Source: Brachypodium distachyon (taxonomy: Eukaryota; Streptophyta; Magnoliopsida; Poales; Poaceae). From it: a stretch of 64,000 nucleotides of DNA. Positions 34,177 through 44,582 of this stretch are shown piece after piece. Every line of letters begins with the position of its first letter. Position 1 is the stretch's first letter. Position numbers and translations under genes: made by a program. Below the pieces are notes generated by a model. It was not told the DNA's origin. It ran no database searches and worked only from the letters and a program-made list of their open reading frames with translations. Location: the NCBI RefSeq assembly GCF_000005505.3, contig NC_016135.3, positions 24,956,613 through 25,020,612 of the forward strand, written 5' to 3'.

Positions 34177-35352
34177 GGCGAAGGTGATGGTAGGCTGTAG
34201 GCTCGCCTTGGTTAGAGTCTTAGAGAGAGGGCTCGGACAGGGCTCAGGGGGAAGAAATTATATAATCAAAGACTCGCGGAGTGGTAGTCCGACACGGATA
34301 CTGTGCGCGTGTAGAAATGTTACAACGTACGTGCCGTAAATTAACAGCCACGAGAGTTCTTTACCGGTGCGGATTCAGTTTGGGCTGCAGCCATTCAGAT
34401 CGATGGGAATTGGAGAATACATCAGCCGATTCCATATTTGGATGCATGAATGCGGCCCTTTTTTTTAGGCCGAATGCAGAGCCTTTTTTTGCAACGGGTG
34501 ATGCATACCTGTTGTGCGATCGTGTCCAGTTTTGTTACTTCCTCCGTCCAACAAAATATGTCCCAAGTTTGACAAAATTTAGATGTATCTAAACATGACT
34601 TAGTGTATAAATGCATTCAAATTTGATCAAAGTTAAGACATCCTTGTAGTTTTTGTTTTCTTATTTTCTGATGTTTTTGTGGAAGCTTCTATGCGCCTTC
34701 ACATTCCCACTCCTAACTCCTCCCCCTCTTAACTGCGTGATGATTGAGTCACTACACAACCTAATTGAGTCACTAAATGTAATTTGTGGGCGCAGATGAC
34801 ATATTTGTTAGGACCTATGTGAATGTGACACAGCCGAAATAATTCGAGGACCTGTAATGCACTTTGCTTTTTTCCTAAATATAAGTTGCTGAAATTTCGT
34901 ATTATATTTTTTTGAAGGATTTTAGAATTCAGTTGGAAGTTCTTGTAAATCGGTTGAAAGATTTCTTTTTTTTTTTACAGGTTGTGCCACTTTTTGTTGG
35001 CATTTGCTATGTCGCTGCCGGAAACAGAGTGAGATGGGGCGGGAGAGAAATCAGAATTATACTCAGTACAAGTTTGGAGACAGACTTTCCACGATGGGAA
35101 GGAGTGTTTTTTATGCTCACGGTCATTAACTTGGATATTAGTTCGTACATATATTATTTTTGACGATCTCGCGACTGGATTCTGCCATTAGAATGATAAC
35201 GGAGCTACAAAATTCACGCCCACGTAGTTTCACACACTTGCGCCGAAACAGGCTAACAAGAACACACCCAAAACTTACAGATCCTTCTGGATTTCTTAAT
35301 TCTTAGTCAACTTGTATTACTACCTCTCGAGTCTCGACGCACTGCTAGTCTG
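34177..35352. other. Intergenic with a Stowaway remnant
   Basis: Promoter side of locus 5, a half Stowaway at about 34538-34650 (ACTTCCTCCGTCCAACAAAATATG then TTTAGATGTATCTAAAC), and AT-rich DNA up to the 3' end of locus 6. No gene seen. Confidence 0.5.
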
Positions 35353-35389
35353 CTACCGTTTGTTCTCCAAAGACAGCCGCGGGCAACTA

Positions 35390-36439
35390 TCAAGGAGCTC
35401 TTTGTACATATCGGTCTCCAGGCACAGCGCCCAACACTTCCGGCGACGACATAAACTCCAGGCACGCGTCCTTGAGCCGCTCGCAAAAGTGCTGATTCGC
35501 CAGCGCCAGAGTACTGGTGACTGTCTCCACGCCGATGCTCTCGCACAGCTTCTCTTCGCAAATCGTCTTGAGCCGGTCGATCCCGTACCTATCCGCCGCC
35601 ACCAGCAAATGCTGCAACACGGCGGCCCCGTAGGCGCCGCCGCCGCCTCCTCCTTCGTCGTCGTCGCCGCCGCACGGCGGCAGCGAGTCCGTGTAGATGT
35701 AGTGAAGCATCATCTCGAAGATGGCCGGCTCCACGTCGACGACCTCGACACGGCCCATGTCCTTCTCCGCCATGGGCCCGAAGAGCTGGGCCTCGAAGAC
35801 CGGCGACCGCGCCGCGAGCATGAACCTGTGCGCCCTGAACGCGCTGCCGCTGACATTAAACGTGACGTCGGCGCCTTTCCCGTCTTTCAGCGCCCGCTCG
35901 AGGCTGCCGGGAAGCTCTATCGGCGGCGACTCGTTGGTGACGACGGTGAGGACGCACCGTATCGTGAAGCTGCAGCCGCCGTCGCCGCCGAGCTCCGACA
36001 GCTCCCTCAGCTTGGACTTGTGGACGAACACCTGGTAGCCCCAGTCCTCTTTCCACATACCAGGAGAGAAGACGGATGACACGGAACCGTAGCTGGCTAC
36101 TACCGCTGCCTGGCTGATCCCCTGCTTATGGAGCATCTCCATCGTGAACTTGGCTCTCACGCCCCTGGCTTCGCCCTGATAGCGCACGAACGCCGACGTG
36201 TTGCCAGCATAGCCATCCTCCGAATATCCTTCGCCGTCGGGGTAGAACCGGAGGACCCAGTCGTGGCCGCCGACGCTGAAGACGCGCGAGCTGACGAACT
36301 CGCCGACGCCCATGCCGTCGAGCTCGAGGTAATTGGTCACGTCGAGAGTGAGCGTCGCGGTGGCGCTCTCCGTTAGGCATCTGGATAGCGTGATCTCGGG
36401 CTGGAGCTGATCTCTTGCCGAGGACGAGCGGTTAGCCAT
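35390..36439 (-). CDS. MATH-BTB protein 6, shifted C-terminal tail
   Basis: 349 residues from MANRSSSARDQLQPEITLSR (36439); a longer frame from 36544 exists but its extra 35 residues are not shared by relatives. MATH includes FSVGGHDWVLRFYPDG, and BTB includes GADVTFNVSGSAFRAHRFMLAARSPVFEAQLFGPMAEKDMG, MMLHYIYTDSLPP and HLLVAADRYGIDRLK. An Asp/Gly-rich loop (GGDDDEGGGGGGAYG) is longer than in other members. The BACK-like part is normal to CLEFMSSPEVLGAV. Then a 1-nt gain (or 2-nt loss) near 35415 replaces the expected tail: the product ends PGDRYVQRAP, while the usual end (LETDMYKELLDSCPRLSLENKR) is in the next frame, stopping at 35353. MATH and BTB are untouched, so function may persist. Confidence 0.83.
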   Translation of the reverse strand: MANRSSSARDQLQPEITLSRCLTESATATLTLDVTNYLELDGMGVGEFVSSRVFSVGGHDWVLRFYPDGEGYSEDGYAGNTSAFVRYQGEARGVRAKFTMEMLHKQGISQAAVVASYGSVSSVFSPGMWKEDWGYQVFVHKSKLRELSELGGDGGCSFTIRCVLTVVTNESPPIELPGSLERALKDGKGADVTFNVSGSAFRAHRFMLAARSPVFEAQLFGPMAEKDMGRVEVVDVEPAIFEMMLHYIYTDSLPPCGGDDDEGGGGGGAYGAAVLQHLLVAADRYGIDRLKTICEEKLCESIGVETVTSTLALANQHFCERLKDACLEFMSSPEVLGAVPGDRYVQRAP

Positions 36440-36945
36440 CGCCGGCAAGGTTTGTGCGCTAGGGCAGGGGAAGAACAAACGGCGACAACGAGTCACGGTA
36501 TTGTCGTCGATCGGCCTGTAGATTTGAAAGGAAGTAGTTTGCACGCTTAATTAGCTTATAACCGTCTTATGTAGAAAGACGACTTTTAACTTAACAAGGG
36601 ACTAATCAAGGACGTGTTACGTATGCTACTCCTACACCGACGAGGATACCAACTTAATTAATTACCTGGATGAGTTCTTCTTCGACCTGAATTCGTGCTG
36701 GCCGTACGGTCAGGTCCTAGGCTAGGGACTAGTACTCTAGACTTCGTTTCGTTTTCTTTTCTTGTTCTCGTACGAATTTGGTTCGCGTACTTGGCTTCCG
36801 GTGTGCAGGCCTAGTGACAGACCCAGGTTTTCAGCGTTGGATAGGCTAGACGCTGTATTTCTAATTTCGGTTACCGTCTTGTTTTTAGAGACGAGTTGAC
36901 GTGCTTAGACACACATAAAAACGGGGAGAGTAAGGATTACCTTTA
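36440..36945. other. Promoter region of locus 6
   Basis: Upstream DNA without recognisable genes or repeats. It ends with TTA (36943-36945), the left target site of the next element. Confidence 0.45.
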
Positions 36946-37261
36946 CGGCTCGTTCGGCACATCATTTGGACATAGAATTCAGAAATTCATTTTGAATTCC
37001 AGAAACCAACTTGTTTGGGTGGCATGAAATTGGTCATAAAAATCCAATCTCAAATTTCATGAAATTACACTATAACTAACCCAGTTCCTCTTTAAAAGTC
37101 ATCATTTCTCTAAAATTGTCTCTCACTCTAAAATTCCATGTGGTAGACAAACATGATTTTTGAACCCGGAATTCAAATTCAACCAAATGAAATCCTATCA
37201 AAAATTGGATCTCATTTCATTTCTACCAAATGAAATGAATTATTGGTTGCCAAACGGGCTG
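36946..37261. mobile_element. Tourist-like (PIF/Harbinger) MITE, 316 bp
   Basis: TTA target duplication (36943-36945, 37262-37264) and inverted ends CGGCTCGTTCGGCA / TGCCAAACGGGCTG. The interior is AT-rich with ATTTCATTT/AAATGAAAT motifs at both sides. Confidence 0.8.
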
Positions 37262-37264
37262 TTA

Positions 37265-38110
37265 GATTTTAATCCAACGGCTCTGATATGTCAAATGAGA
37301 TTTAATGCATTTTGCTTAAAATTCAGGCAACTGAAAAATAGCCACACCAACTATAATATTAGGTCGGGCAAAGACACCGTGATTCTGTTTTCTAAATTTC
37401 TTTGATATTATTTACTTATAAAATGGAATTTAAAAAATTATCGGGTGGTGCAGGCCCCACCCCATAACTTGGCTGGGTTCACCGCTGTACCAGCTACACC
37501 TTTTTCCCTAGCTATGGAACAATATTATTTTTTTCATCCACAATATTGCAAAGTACATGAATAGTCCTTTAACTTTATTCGTACTCCTTTGGCTATTAAA
37601 ATCAGACATTAATGTTCTTTCGTCTAGTGCAAAGCGGTATTAGTGTCCAAATGGCATTGTTTTGGCCCAGGAATTTCCGCATTGCTCGGTCAAGCTAGCG
37701 TCAATTTCTTTTTTTAGCCCTCTTAGATTTGTTTCTTCTAAAAAAAACGATCTGAGAATTGAGCAGGGGGTGTGGGAGGAAAGGTGAAAACAGGTGGGGG
37801 CCCGCAAGTATGGAGATCCATGACACGATCTCGAATTGTTGATCTCAAGCTCCGAAAACGGTATTATGAATTTTGGTATGGTGCACCATTATACAAGGAT
37901 TTACGATTTTTCCATGCAGAGAACGGCATGGCTGAGATTAACCTTAACCCTTTTATTAGTTCTAAAGGATATTCCTCTAAAGAAAAGTTATAGAAAGGAT
38001 ACTCGGTTGGCCATGGATTAATGGATAAATCATGCATAAGTACTATTTCTACTCTCTTTTTTAACACCAATTAGTGTGAGAAATTAACATGTGGTCGTTG
38101 AGTGCAAAAT
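37265..38110. other. Intergenic, nothing recognised
   Basis: AT-rich, with short frames on both strands that show no family likeness. No repeat structure recognised. Confidence 0.4.
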
Positions 38111-38120
38111 GAAAAATATA

Positions 38121-38441
38121 GAGTAAATTTCACAGAACCACATGTTTTGAGGTAGCCTTCTCACGGAGCACTGTTAGATGCTAATCTGTCCACAAAACCA
38201 CAACTTTTGTGTCCAATTGTCTCAGTCCATCCAAAACACGGGTTTAACCTCGTTTGACACTATTTCTTACAGGTGGGGCCCGCACGTCAGGTGCCACATC
38301 TTTTTCATGAGACCCCTCGTCTTTTTTATTTTTTTTCCTCATTGCTCTTCTTCTTCTACGGTGGGAGTTTTCTTGAACTGGCATTTACCAGTGCTCCGTG
38401 AGAAGGCTGCCTCAAAACCTGTGATTCTGTGAAATTTACTC
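38121..38441. mobile_element. Mutator-like MITE, 321 bp
   Basis: Perfect 9-bp target duplication AAAAATATA (38112-38120, 38442-38450). Inverted ends of about 60 bp begin GAGTAAATTTCACAGAA and continue GTTTTGAGG(T/C)AGCCTTCTCACGGAGCACTG. An inner TTACAGGTGGGGCCC motif and the same GAGTAAATTTC terminus are shared with the larger element at 43286, so the two are relatives. Confidence 0.9.
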
Positions 38442-38684
38442 AAAAATATATGATCGCAAGCAGTCCCGAACCCTTTTCTATTTCTAAGGCAATTGAGAAA
38501 CAACTATTTTTAAGTCATGATGCTAACAACCGTCTGATATGATCACCAAGATTCGTGCAAGATTTTATGAAAGTACAAATGATGAAAAAATCTTAATCAA
38601 ATTTTACAATTGTCGACTGAGAAATAGTTATTTTTAAATCGACTAGAAAATAGACACTCGTTATAAAAGAAATTGGCCGCACTG

Positions 38685-39788
38685 CTAAATTTGTGGCTCC
38701 GAGTACTTGCTCTCATGGCTCTCCTCCAAACCCAACATGGGGCAGCGTCCTATGAGGTGCTTGAACCCATCGTCCCTCACGACGGCGCCCATCACATCCG
38801 GCTGTGACATAAACGCTACGCATGCATCCTTGAGCCGGTGGCAGCAGTGCCGATCCGCCAACGCCATTGTACTCATGACGTTCTCCACCTTGATGCCTCT
38901 GCACAGCTTCTCTTCGCAGATCAGCTTGAGCCTGTGCAGCCCGTACCGATCCGCTGCGACCAGCAGATGTTGCATCTCGGCTGTACCGTAGCCTCCTACT
39001 TGACTGTCGTCGCACGTCGGTGGCGGCAGCGAGTCCGTGTAGATGAAGTGAAGGAGCATCTGGAAGATGGCCGGCTCCATGTCCACGAACTCGACGCGCC
39101 GTGCGTCCTCCTTCTTCAGGGTGGGACCGAAGAGCTGTGCATCCAAGACCGGCGACCGTGAAGCCAGCATGAACCTATGTGCGGTGAACTCCCTGCCGCC
39201 GACCAGGAGCGTGACGTCCGTGCCTTTCTTGTCCTTGAGGGCGCGCTCGAGGTGGCCTGGCAGCTCCGACGGCGGAACCTCGATAAGGACCCCCTTGCAC
39301 TCCGTGCTTGGTTCTTTGGGCACGGTGAGGTCGCACCTTATCGTTATTAAGTAGGCATCGTCGTGGTCCGGCGATTTCAGCTTCGATTTCTCGACGAATT
39401 TCGTCCAGCCCCAAGTGACGCTCGTGGGAGAGAAGGTGCACCGAGTGTCGTCCATGCTGGCTACTTTGCCAGCTCGTTGCGTTAGCACTGTTAAGGTGAA
39501 CTTTGTGCTCACGTCAAGCTTGGCCGCCGGGCTGAGACAAGCCAAGTAGATCGACGCATAGCTGGCAGACTCCCTTCTGTCCCCGTCCGGGAAGAACCTG
39601 ATTTCCCAGTCGTAGCCGCCGACGCTGAACGTGGCAGACTTAACGGACTTGCCCACGCCCAACACGCCGTCGAGCGCCCGGTAGTTGGTCACCTTGAATT
39701 CGTGCGACGCCGTGACGCTCTCCGTGATGCCTCTCGACGGCGTTGTCGTCGTCTCCGGTAGCCGCTGCACGCCGGCGTGGTTACCCAT
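38685..39788 (-). CDS. MATH-BTB protein 7 (BPM-type CUL3 adaptor)
   Basis: Intact, intronless, 367 residues from MGNHAGVQRLPETTTTPSRGITESV (39788). A frame open to 39923 adds 45 unshared residues and is not chosen. MATH has FSVGGYDWEIRFFPDG, BTB has TDVTLLVGGREFTAHRFMLASRSPVLDAQLFGP, MLLHFIYTDSLPP and HLLVAADRYGLHRLKLICEEKLC, and a BACK-like tail ends SKYSEPQI. It is intermediate between the two groups of the array: its N-terminus (GITESVTASHEFKVTNY) resembles loci 1-6, whereas LLHFIYTDSL and the PSTECKGVLIEVPPSELPGHLERALKD linker resemble loci 8-11. The expected role is substrate recruitment to CUL3. Confidence 0.9.
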   Translation of the reverse strand: MGNHAGVQRLPETTTTPSRGITESVTASHEFKVTNYRALDGVLGVGKSVKSATFSVGGYDWEIRFFPDGDRRESASYASIYLACLSPAAKLDVSTKFTLTVLTQRAGKVASMDDTRCTFSPTSVTWGWTKFVEKSKLKSPDHDDAYLITIRCDLTVPKEPSTECKGVLIEVPPSELPGHLERALKDKKGTDVTLLVGGREFTAHRFMLASRSPVLDAQLFGPTLKKEDARRVEFVDMEPAIFQMLLHFIYTDSLPPPTCDDSQVGGYGTAEMQHLLVAADRYGLHRLKLICEEKLCRGIKVENVMSTMALADRHCCHRLKDACVAFMSQPDVMGAVVRDDGFKHLIGRCPMLGLEESHESKYSEPQI

Positions 39789-40404
39789 AGGCAAAGGCAG
39801 AAGGTACGCACGACGAGAAGTGGATCTGGCGATCGAATAATCACGAGGTACGAGATTGATTGTTGACACGGTTTCTGTTTCCTTGCTATATATATCAACT
39901 CGATCGTGTCGATCTATCCCCATATTTATAGTAAACTAATTTCCTTACGATCAAGTCGGTGCTTTTTCTACGGTCTCTTACGCAGACTTGTTGCAGAGTT
40001 CTAGGTTGGCACGACCATATCATGCATACCCGTTCGATCTAGGTTTCCTTTTCCTTTTTTTTTTAAACAGGATCGATCTACTCCGTAGTTTGCGGCACAA
40101 GAAATTACATGTACACGCTATAGCTGGTCACCTGGGCCGGGGCCTTTAAAAAATCCCACCTGCACCACAGCCCGACTCGGCACGGGGATGGGGCAGGCCG
40201 GCCCGCTACCAGTTTAGCATTTTTTTTAAAAAAATATTTGTTTAAGCTTGATACCGATATTTCCTCTCCTAAACATCACAATCTCACAACACAACGCGTA
40301 CGCAGCACTGCAGGAGCCACCGAGCTCAAGCTGGCGCGCCAAGCAGATCATCCAGTGCTTCGGCATCTTCGTTATTACCCCCTGCTCGTGCGCGCCGATC
40401 GAAC
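39789..40404. other. Upstream of locus 7
   Basis: Promoter-side DNA of locus 7, then unassigned sequence. No gene recognised. Confidence 0.4.
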
Positions 40405-41190
40405 GCCCTGCCGCGCACTGACCAGGAGTGTCACGTCGGTGCCTTCCCGTCGAGCAGCTCAGCAGCCGGTAGTTGGTCGCCTCGAGTTAGTCGTGTGTCC
40501 GCGGTGACGGCGGGCTCCGTGAAGGATCTCGACGGCGGTTCTTCCGACTAAAATTTCTGGCTAGGACTACGTGCTCTCATGGCTCGATTTCCTCCAAACC
40601 GGCAACAGGGGGCGCAACGTCGTACGTATGGGGTGCTTTCAACTTTGAACCCATCGGTCCTCGCGACGGCGCCCATCGCATCTACTCCAGCATTTTTTTT
40701 TAAGTAGTAACCACATATTTCATTAATAGAAAATCAAGTGACATGAACAAACATAACGTGGAAACGAAAACACAGACAAGGAGAAAAATAATTGTCTTGG
40801 AATAGAAAAATACAAAACTATCCATCGGGTTCCTGCACTCACCAACGCCAGCGACCCCCGCCAACCCCCAACGCCGTCCAGACACGCGCTGGAAGAGACA
40901 CCGAGTCTCCACCATTGCCAGATCCAAAGAAGCATCATCGTCAACGAGGCTTTGTGAGTCGATGAACAGGTCCGCTGCAAGCAGCAAGGCACATGTCGCT
41001 GTGGCACGTCAATCGGAGGACGTCCTCATGATTTCTTGGACTCAGATCTGCCGCATCACGAACTTGGGGAATAACGACAGACCCACCACCTCCGGACCAA
41101 CATCCTCGCTCCAGCGAAACTCCGAGAAACAAATCTCGCACGATCTTCGGCAATAAGACATAAACACTACGCAGTCATCCTTAGTATACT
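40405..41190 (-). pseudogene. Scrambled MATH-BTB relics
   Basis: Three pieces alignable to locus 7 on the minus strand. At 40411-40450 there is a BTB fragment (DVTLLV region; complement of CTGACCAGGAGTGTCACGTCG). At 40452-40545 there is the N-terminal MATH start (complement of CGGTAGTTGGTCGCCTCGAG, and GGATCTCGACGGCG). At 40561-40690 there is a C-terminal end, resumed at 41148-41190 after an insertion. The C-terminal piece sits on the N-terminal side of the others, so at least two deleted tandem genes are represented. No usable frame remains. Confidence 0.7.
40691..41147 (-). mobile_element. Retroposon-like insertion in the relic
   Basis: Starts with TTTTTTTTTAAG (a poly(A) tail if read on the minus strand) and interrupts the MATH-BTB relic between ATCGCATC and GGCAATAAGACATAAACACTACGC, where locus 7 is continuous. 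Probably a truncated LINE; no domain readable. Confidence 0.5.
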
Positions 41191-41796
41191 GATTAGGGGC
41201 TTGCGCCATCGTGATCTGTCCACGGCCAAGGTACAGCCGTGCACCTCTGAAGCACAAGACAAGACACTGGCGACTCTGCTTCAGAACTGAAGAAAGACAA
41301 GAGGGACATTGGGCTGGCCTTGACCAGCAAGCCCAGGCACGGCCCAACGGCCAATTCTAAACTCGGCCCCCGCGTCTGGCTACTGGGAAGCTATTCCTTG
41401 TCGATTAAAGTTGTAGTGTATCTGAAACTTCCCTAAGTTCTATCTGAAACTACACGTCCTGAACATTTTCTCCCAGTCCGGTCTCTCTTCCCCAATCCCA
41501 TTGCTTTTGCTGGCTGCTACTTGCATCGGATCTATATACCACAGTCGAATTGACCCGGTAACATGATCGTAAATAAGTTTCGAAAGAAGACAAAAGAATT
41601 AGGACCTGGCGCCATCGTACCAATCTAGAACTCTGGAAGTACGCGATGCCCCGTCCCAAAAGGGCAACAGCTATTAAATCGATCGTAAACCGTACGAGAT
41701 ATCCTGTGTGGCCGATTAAGAATTTCCGCCGTGAGCCCGTGACTAGGGAGGGACAACGCACGTAGGCCGGCCGGTTGGCGTACGTTTCCGTTTGCC
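41191..41796. other. Promoter region of locus 8
   Basis: No gene recognised; upstream sequence of the plus-strand MATH-BTB 8. Confidence 0.4.
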
Positions 41797-42930
41797 ATGG
41801 CTGATGATCAGAACGCCGCCGCAAGAGTTAACTACGGCGAAGGCCTCCGGCTAAAGGAGACTTGGTCGAGATGCGTCACGGAGTGCGGCGCGCACAACTT
41901 CGAGCTCCCCGACTACTCGCTGCTCGACGGCATGGGCGCCGGCAAGTTCGTCAGATCCAGCAAGTTCAGCGTCGGCGGCTACGACTGGAAAATCAGGTTC
42001 TACCCGGACGGAGAAAAGATTGCCCCTGCTGCCCCTACCAGCTATGCATCGGCCTACTTGATCTACCTTAGCGAGACGCTGGAGACAATAACGGGAAAGT
42101 TGGCCTTGACTATGCTGGACAAAGACGGCAAAGTGGTAGCCAGCAAGGAAGTACTAGAGACTTACGTCTTTTCTCCGAGAAGTTTTGGCTGGGGATGGTT
42201 CGAATTCGTCGAGAAACACAAGCTGAAACCGCCGCCGTCCGATCAGCTCCACGAAGCCGCCGGCTTCTTCACGATAAGGTGTGTCCTCAAGGTGCTCAAA
42301 CTCGAAGATCAGTGCAACGAAAGGCTTATCAAGATTCCGCCGCCAGAGCTGCCGGGACAGCTCGAGCGCGCCCTCAAAGACGGGAAAGATGCCGACATCA
42401 CGCTCCTGGTCGGCGGTAGAGAGTTCGGAGCGCACAGGTTCATGCTGGCCGCGCGGTCGCCGGCTTTCCACGCGCAGCTCCTTGGTCCCACGGGGGAGAA
42501 CAAGAACACGCCTCGTGTAATAGAGGTCGTCGACATGGAGCCGGCCATCTTCGAGATGCTCCTTCACTTCATCTACACGGACTCGCTGCTGCCGCCGTGC
42601 GACGGCGAAGAAGGCTATGGTGCCCCCAAGATGCAGCAACTGCTGGTCGCGGCAGACCGGTACGGGCTGGATAGGCTCAAGGCGATGTGCGAAGAGAAGT
42701 TGTGCAGAAGCATCGATGTGAAAACATTCACGAGTACATTGGCGCTGGCGAATGAGCACTGCTGCGAGCGGCCCAAGAATGCATGCGACGAGTTCATGTC
42801 GAAGCCAGGACGAGTGAGCGATGTCCTGTCAAGCGACGGCTTCAAACGCCTCATTGCAAGTTGCACCCCGCTACCTTTGGAGGACAAAACTGCCCCGAAA
42901 AAGAAATTGAAGTTCTCGTTAATTAATTAG
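41797..42930 (+). CDS. MATH-BTB protein 8 (BPM-type CUL3 adaptor)
   Basis: Intact, intronless, 377 residues, MADDQNAAARVNYGEGLRLKE. It belongs to the second group of the array (CVTECGAHNFEL...). MATH has FSVGGYDWKIRFYPDG, MLDKDGKVVASKEV and GWGWFEFVEKHKLK. The linker to BTB carries the group-specific CNERLIKIPPPELPGQLERALKDGK. BTB has ADITLLVGGREFGAHRFMLAARSPAFHAQLLGP, MLLHFIYTDSL and QLLVAADRYGLDRLKAMCEEKLC; the usual MQHLL is MQQLL here. A BACK-like tail follows and the end is basic (APKKKLKFSLIN). It is the only intact member on the plus strand, so the group has undergone an inversion or an inverted duplication relative to 47149-55759. Confidence 0.92.
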   Translation: MADDQNAAARVNYGEGLRLKETWSRCVTECGAHNFELPDYSLLDGMGAGKFVRSSKFSVGGYDWKIRFYPDGEKIAPAAPTSYASAYLIYLSETLETITGKLALTMLDKDGKVVASKEVLETYVFSPRSFGWGWFEFVEKHKLKPPPSDQLHEAAGFFTIRCVLKVLKLEDQCNERLIKIPPPELPGQLERALKDGKDADITLLVGGREFGAHRFMLAARSPAFHAQLLGPTGENKNTPRVIEVVDMEPAIFEMLLHFIYTDSLLPPCDGEEGYGAPKMQQLLVAADRYGLDRLKAMCEEKLCRSIDVKTFTSTLALANEHCCERPKNACDEFMSKPGRVSDVLSSDGFKRLIASCTPLPLEDKTAPKKKLKFSLIN

Positions 42931-43106
42931 CAAAAATCTTATAGTTTATTCGTCATATCAAATTTCATTCCATATGTAAATTTTTGGATAGATGGATAAA
43001 TATATATCCTCTGACACGTGCTACTTTTTTTTCTGCAAATGGAAACCTTTCATGGTTCCTTGCAACGTGCCGGCTGCGGAGTAATAACCGGTGAAACTGT
43101 CTGTTC

Positions 43107-43157
43107 AGCCCATACCAATCTGCTGCGACCAACAAATGCTGCATCTCGGCTGCAAGT
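43107..43157 (-). pseudogene. 51-bp MATH-BTB relic
   Basis: The minus strand reads EMQHLLVAADWYGLNR, the conserved stretch after the BTB core, with nothing homologous on either side. It lies between locus 8 and the Mutator-like element. Confidence 0.75.
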
Positions 43158-43662
43158 AAGGGTACGGGTGCCCTGCAAAGGCACGAAACCATGGTTTAAA
43201 AAATCGAATAACCGGTGAAACTTTAGGTTCAGGTTTTATCGGTCGAATCATTGGTTCACGATGCTGTGTTTTAAGATATATAAAAAAGTAAATTTCAAGA
43301 AATGCAACCTGTTCAAAGAATCACACTTTTCAATAATTTTTCCGCAGAACCACACTTCTTCAAACTAATCTTTTCAGTTTACCCAAAACCAATGTTTACG
43401 CACATTTAACACTTTTCCTTACAGGTGGGACCCACTATCAAGTCCATCCCATTTATGCATTTAGCGCCTGCATATTTTCATATTTATTCTCCCCCTTCTT
43501 TTTCCTCTTCTCCGGCCACGCAGAGATCTCTCTCTCACACACACATCGCAGCTCCCCCAACACGACACCTCAAGAGAAGAAGAAGTGCACAAGCGCAGAC
43601 ACAGTCACAAAGCACCGCACACAGCAAGACCAAGAAGGACCGAAAGCCGGAGTCGTCGACCG

Positions 43663-43850
43663 ATGGGGAACAACATTGGGGCCAAGCGCAAGGGCGCCAA
43701 GGTGATGCAGCTGAACAGCACCTTGTTCTGCGTCAAGCCGCCGGCCGCGGCCGCCGACGTGCTGGGCGACCACCCGGGCTTCCAGCTGCTCGAGTAAGAG
43801 GAGGTCAAGCTGCTCGGGGCACGCGCTCGCCCTCTCGTCCGTGACACACC
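43663..43850 (+). pseudogene. Captured PADRE/DUF4228 gene fragment
   Basis: Starts MGNNIGAKRKGAKVMQLNST and continues LFCVKPPAAAADVLGDHPGF, then QLLE. This is the N-terminus of plant PADRE (DUF4228) proteins, small stress-responsive proteins usually starting MGN and containing KVM-DG--F--K-P. A TAA at 43795-43797 stops it after 44 codons; the next codons still read EEVKLLGARARPLVRDTPL, the expected continuation. GC-rich sequence to about 44240 may be further captured DNA (SGNLRVGARERLDS is compatible with the same donor). The captured part includes 5' leader sequence. Confidence 0.72.
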
Positions 43851-44582
43851 GCTCTGCACGCGCTTGCCCTCTCGTCCGCGACGCGCCCAGCGGCGGCGGT
43901 GGCAGGGCCTGGCCCCTGCGGTGCGCCTGGTCGGGGAACCTCCGCGTCGGCGCCCGCGAGCGGCTCGACTCCGCCAGGCTCAACTTTCCTGAGCTCAGGC
44001 GCGGCTGCGCGCACCACAGCCCGCCGCTCCATCCTTCAATCGATGCCAAGCTCCACGCCATCGCCGGGGGAGACGGCCTCGGCGAGCGCCCAGACGAGGA
44101 GCTCCCTCCCGGCCGTGTCCCTCCGCATCGCCCCCTGCAGCCCCCAGCAGCTCTTCGCCGGCACTCCCAGCGCCGCCGCGCGCCGCGTCGTCTTCGTCCT
44201 CGAAGACATGAGATGCTGCTTCATGCTCTGTTTCCCGAATCGATCGCCTCTTCGCTTCGAGGAAGGTGGCACGTTATATGCGGGCGAACGAGCTGCGAAG
44301 GTCGCTGGGGCATCGAAGCTGGCTGCGCGCGGGCGGCAAATATACAATTTGTTCTGCTCTCTTTTTTTAAGCAGGAGCTGCTGCATAACATGGAACTTGG
44401 GGAGAAGACCGGGAGAGTTTTTGGTGGGGAGACGGCGGTGTCGTTGGCGTGTGTGTGGGCGCTCCGGCTGGGGACGAGGGATGAACGGCAGAGAGGGCAG
44501 CTGGAGAAGAGGAAGAAAAGGGGGGAGAAAATAAATATGAAAAATATGTGGGGGCTAAATGCATAAATGAGATGGACCTGAT

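Noticed and set aside
33133..34200. 355-codon plus-strand ORF over MATH-BTB 5
   Set aside because: Antisense shadow of a GC-rich gene; no domain, and similar long antisense frames lie over most MATH-BTB loci (17782-18507, 22128-22778, 29727-30395, 35312-36079).
43899..44534. 211-codon ORF in the Mutator element
   Set aside because: Overlaps other long frames in GC-rich captured DNA and runs out of the captured region into the inverted repeat; no family likeness.
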